A DNA stretch of 8,556 nt, from the NCBI GenBank assembly GCA_020425835.1, contig JAGQRC010000106.1, positions 1 through 8,556 of the forward strand, in the 5' to 3' direction. The position numbers and the translations under genes are program-made. Below are positions 6,511 to 8,556 of this stretch, piece after piece (position 1 is the first letter of the stretch; each line of letters begins with the position of its first letter). This stretch comes from Planctomycetota bacterium (GTDB lineage Bacteria; Planctomycetota; UBA8108; UBA1146; JAJFFE01). The notes beneath the pieces were generated by a model. It ran no database searches and was not told where the DNA came from. It saw only the letters and a list, made by a program, of their open reading frames with translations.

Positions 6511-7477
6511 GATCGAGGCGAGCCACGGGGCGACGGTCGCGGATGACGCGCCGCTCCTGTCGATTCGAGATGCCGTCGCGCGAATCGACCACGAGCTCCA
6601 GCGGCTGTGGGGACAGGATCGGGCGCACGCGACAGAGGCCGGTGTCGCGAGGATTCGCCGTTGGCTCCGAGAGGCCGAGGCGATGGCCGAGGCCCAGGCC
6701 CAGGCGGTTGCCCACGCGGCGGAGCACGGCGCCGATCTCCTGGAGGCGAAGAGCCGTGCGGAGGAGCTGAGTCAGACCAAGAGCCACTTCTTGGCGTGCA
6801 TGTCCCACGAGTTGCGCACACCGCTCCACGCCATTCTGACGCTGTCCCAGTTGGGGGTGCGAAAGGGGGTAGGCCTGGGTCCGGAGAAGGCCCTTCTCTA
6901 CTTCCGCCGCATCGAACAGAGCGGCCGAATCCTCGCGCAGCTCGTCGCCAACCTCCTCGATCTCTCGCAGATCGAAGCGGGTCGAATGGAGCTCGTTCCC
7001 GTTCCGACCGACATGGGAGAGATCACCCGGGCCGTGGTCGAGGAGTTCCGATTTGCGTTGGAGGAGAAGACGGTGGAGGTCGAGCTCGAGATGGCGGGTG
7101 ACCTTCGGATCGAAGCGGACGGCCAGCGACTCCATCAAGTGCTGCGCAACCTGATCGGGAATGCGTTGAAGTTCTCGCCCAGCGGCAGCCGCTTGTCCTT
7201 GTGCTGGGTCGCTCGCGCGGACGAGGTCGAGCTGAGCTGCCGGGATCGAGGTCCGGGAATCCCACCCGAGGATCTCCAGCGAGTCTTCGAGCGATTCGCG
7301 CAGAGCGCCAGCCGACCTCGAGAGGCGGCGGGCACCGGACTCGGGCTGACCATCGCCTTGGAGATCGTCCAGGGCCATGGCGGACGGATCTGGGCGGAGA
7401 ATCACCCGTCCCGCGGTGCGGTCTTCCGCGTCACGTTGCCGAGGGTTTTCTCACCGGTCACCGAAGCGATCGTGTGA
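6503..7477 (+). CDS. Soluble histidine kinase without a recognisable sensor domain
   Basis: This 324-residue kinase should autophosphorylate on H102 and pass phosphate to a receiver aspartate. Seen in order: an Ala/Glu-rich, probably coiled-coil N-terminus (about 20-98, EAEAMAEAQAQAVAHAAEHG at 57-76), HisKA H-box FLACMSHELRTPLHA (96-110), N-box NLIGNALKF (216-224), G1 box DRGPGIP (248-254), F-box VFERF (261-265) and G2 box GTGLGL (277-282). All ATP-lid motifs look intact. There is no signal peptide, membrane helix, HAMP, PAS or GAF domain, so input must come through the roughly 95-residue helical N-terminus. The start overlaps the TusA-like gene by 8 nt behind a good AGGGG site. Inferred: the DsrE2/TusA pair supplies the signal, and the divergent lone receiver at 5119-5523 is the cognate partner. 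A different receiver elsewhere in the genome cannot be excluded. Confidence 0.92.
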   Translation: MSEIEASHGATVADDAPLLSIRDAVARIDHELQRLWGQDRAHATEAGVARIRRWLREAEAMAEAQAQAVAHAAEHGADLLEAKSRAEELSQTKSHFLACMSHELRTPLHAILTLSQLGVRKGVGLGPEKALLYFRRIEQSGRILAQLVANLLDLSQIEAGRMELVPVPTDMGEITRAVVEEFRFALEEKTVEVELEMAGDLRIEADGQRLHQVLRNLIGNALKFSPSGSRLSLCWVARADEVELSCRDRGPGIPPEDLQRVFERFAQSASRPREAAGTGLGLTIALEIVQGHGGRIWAENHPSRGAVFRVTLPRVFSPVTEAIV

Positions 7478-7481
7478 CGGA

Positions 7482-7512
7482 CTCGACGCCCCGGTCGTCC
7501 GGGTGTGTCGAG
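7482..7512. terminator. Hairpin in convergent gap, possible bidirectional terminator
   Basis: CTCGAC (7482-7487) pairs with GTCGAG (7507-7512), and CCCGG with CCGGG inside it, around a TCGT loop. With one wobble and a bulge the stem reaches about 13 bp. It fills most of the 45-nt gap between the kinase stop and the stop of the convergent coiled-coil gene. Neither strand has a T-tract after the stem, so it is not a canonical intrinsic terminator. It could still act as an RNA 3' end barrier. Confidence 0.45.
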
Positions 7513-7522
7513 CGCTCCGAGC

Positions 7523-8074
7523 TCACGGTGTGGGATCGATGCCGAGCACCCTCTCGATGCGATCGAGGCGATTCTGATCCGCTTCCCGTCGGCCCCGCAG
7601 GTCTTGGATCTGCTCGCGGAGCCGATCCATGTCCTGTCGATCCCGGAGCGAGTTGCGAGACAGCTCTTCGAGTCGCGCCTCGAGGCGAGATTGGATCTCG
7701 AGAAGCTCGCGCTGTGCCTCGCGCAACCGATCGAGTTCTTCCAGCTTCCCGGAGTGCAGAGCGATCTCGCTCTCGAGCGCCGTGAGCCTCTCGACCGAAG
7801 CGCCGAGTTCTCGGGTGGTCGACTCGATCTGCCTCTGTTGTTCCCGATTGACCTCGGTCTCTCGGGCGAGATCTCGTTCCAAGGTCTCGATCCGGGTCTG
7901 GTGAAGACCGATCTCCTCCCGGTTCGAGTCGATCTCCGTCTGGTTCTGATCGATGCGACGGCGCTCGTTCTCGATTTCCTGACGGAGCCGTCGATCGCCA
8001 CTACTCAGGTAGAAGTAGACTCCCCCGAGTCCGATGAGCGCGAGCAGGATGAGCGGAAGGCCGAGTCGTGCTAT
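7523..8074 (-). CDS. Signal-anchored long coiled-coil protein
   Basis: This protein has 183 residues if it starts at the ATA codon 8072-8074. A short N-terminus is followed by a hydrophobic helix (about residues 5-24, LPLILLALIGLGGVYFYLSS). The rest (about 28-176) is dominated by E, R, Q, L and D in heptad-like spacing (RRLRQEIENERRRIDQNQTE), which predicts a long continuous coiled coil. It ends LGIDPTP. No catalytic domain is visible. The topology suggests an inner-membrane-anchored periplasmic rod, possibly a spacer or scaffold, with function unknown. Start choice is unusual: there is no in-frame ATG, GTG or TTG between the anchor and ATG 8152. That ATG collides with the divergent gene's own start and has no ribosome site. 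GAGGGGAG lies 6 nt before the ATA. If 8152 is used, the protein gains 26 residues. It is convergent with the kinase. Confidence 0.72.
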   Translation of the reverse strand: MARLGLPLILLALIGLGGVYFYLSSGDRRLRQEIENERRRIDQNQTEIDSNREEIGLHQTRIETLERDLARETEVNREQQRQIESTTRELGASVERLTALESEIALHSGKLEELDRLREAQRELLEIQSRLEARLEELSRNSLRDRQDMDRLREQIQDLRGRREADQNRLDRIERVLGIDPTP

Positions 8075-8080
8075 GGTAGT

Positions 8081-8088
8081 CTCCCCTC
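8081..8088 (-). promoter_or_regulatory. Shine-Dalgarno GAGGGGAG before an ATA codon
   Basis: On the minus strand GAGGGGAG is followed by ACTACC and then ATA GCA CGA, in frame with the membrane anchor. Spacing is 6 nt. It is the best ribosome-binding match near this gene and points to a non-canonical start. Confidence 0.5.
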
Positions 8089-8101
8089 GTCGGAGCCCGC
8101 C

Positions 8102-8129
8102 ATTATCGAGCTCCGAGGAGCGTGCGCAA
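8102..8129 (-). promoter_or_regulatory. Sigma70-like promoter candidate for the coiled-coil gene
   Basis: On the minus strand TTGCGC (8124-8129) and GATAAT (8102-8107) are 16 nt apart. The -10 box matches 5 of 6 consensus bases and the -35 box 3 of 6. Transcription would begin near 8093-8096, just ahead of the GAGGGGAG ribosome site, giving a leader of about 20 nt. If real, it lies downstream of ATG 8152 and rules that start out. Confidence 0.4.
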
Positions 8130-8136
8130 CAGGTCC

Positions 8137-8143
8137 AGGAGAG
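8137..8143 (+). promoter_or_regulatory. Shine-Dalgarno AGGAGAG for the right-edge gene
   Basis: AGGAGAG ends 7 nt before ATG 8151, close to ideal. It supports translation of the frame that runs off the right edge. Confidence 0.55.
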
Positions 8144-8150
8144 CGGCCGC

Positions 8151-8556
8151 ATGGTCGAGGGTACAACCGAGGGATCACCGGTACCGGCATCCGGGGCGCT
8201 CTCCGAGTCACCGACGTCCGTCGCGTCGAAGCCGGCGAACGACGCGCGGGTCGCACTGGTGTCGACGGGGGCGCACGTCGGTGACCGGGTCCGCTCCCTG
8301 CTCGCCTGTCTCGGCGCCATCCAAACACGATCGTCCATTCGATGGTGCTTCACCGTTGTCGGAGATCCGCAGTCGAGACTTCCGGAGCTTGCGGCCGATC
8401 ACGGTTTCGAGTTCGTGGGCTGGTCCAGCGCCGCGGCCGACCTGGGCCTGGTTCTCGGTGATTCGGTGCGCGGCCTCTCGGTGCTCCACGCGCTCGGTGA
8501 TCACGCCGCGGTCGCATGCGCCCGAGCCGCTCGCGGGCTCCCCGCGTCGGTGATCT
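8151..8556 (+). CDS. Probable GT-B (GT4-like) glycosyltransferase, 3' end missing
   Basis: From ATG 8151 the frame is open to the window end (135 codons), with strongly G/C-biased third positions and a good AGGAGAG site 7 nt upstream. After a low-complexity Ser/Pro/Ala-rich leader (1-30) comes a Rossmann-like start: ARVALVSTGAHVGDRVRSLL (32-51), then RWCFTVVGDP (64-73), and VLHALGDHAAVACARAARGL (111-130) followed by PASVI. Known: GT4-type glycosyltransferases begin with a first strand and a glycine-containing loop, and later carry a V(V)HAHG-like strand followed by an Ala-rich helix and GxP(V/A). Inferred: the N-terminal acceptor-binding half of a GT-B enzyme. The donor-binding domain is outside the window, so this is tentative. 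It is divergent from the coiled-coil gene across a 76-nt gap. Confidence 0.6.
   Translation, partial: MVEGTTEGSPVPASGALSESPTSVASKPANDARVALVSTGAHVGDRVRSLLACLGAIQTRSSIRWCFTVVGDPQSRLPELAADHGFEFVGWSSAAADLGLVLGDSVRGLSVLHALGDHAAVACARAARGLPASVI

Noticed and set aside
8153..8353. N-terminal extension of the coiled-coil protein to an ATG at 8353
   Set aside because: It would run antisense through the start of the GT-B gene, has no ribosome site, and encodes no recognisable sequence ahead of the membrane anchor.
1..8556. Mobile elements, CRISPR, tRNA, rRNA, riboswitch
   Set aside because: I saw no transposase or integrase motifs, direct-repeat arrays, cloverleaf candidates or known aptamer cores. The gaps between genes are too short for most of these.

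Overview
The window is high-GC, gene-dense bacterial DNA. It holds eight complete protein genes, a truncated gene at each edge, and almost no spare sequence. Codon third positions are strongly G/C-rich and several starts are GTG or TTG. The composition and gene set would fit an uncultured high-GC Gram-negative lineage such as Myxococcota or a relative. That placement is inference, because no rRNA or marker gene is present. I saw no tRNA, rRNA, CRISPR array, insertion sequence or integrase.

Left half (1-5113, all + strand). A GT39/ArnT-like membrane glycosyltransferase enters from the left edge. It overlaps a single-pass membrane protein with a TPR-like helical domain. After an 81-nt gap come a small lysine-rich protein of unknown function, an ABC exporter ATPase and its large polytopic permease. 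The last three sit 6 nt apart or overlap and are probably one operon encoding a two-component ABC exporter.

Right half (5119-7522). This is the most interesting part. A stand-alone receiver-domain response regulator (- strand) ends 5 nt from the permease gene. It is divergent from a tightly packed + strand operon encoding a DsrE2-family protein, a TusA-family sulfurtransferase and a soluble histidine kinase with no transmembrane or recognisable sensor domain. DsrE2 and TusA are known sulfane-sulfur (persulfide) carriers. Their overlap with an orphan kinase, opposite an orphan receiver domain, suggests a phosphorelay that reads persulfide status. This is a hypothesis from gene context. A hairpin lies in the convergent gap after the kinase.

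Right edge (7523-8556). A signal-anchored coiled-coil protein (- strand) is divergent from the start of a probable GT-B (GT4-like) glycosyltransferase that runs out of the window. The coiled-coil gene appears to lack an ordinary start codon: the best Shine-Dalgarno match precedes an ATA.
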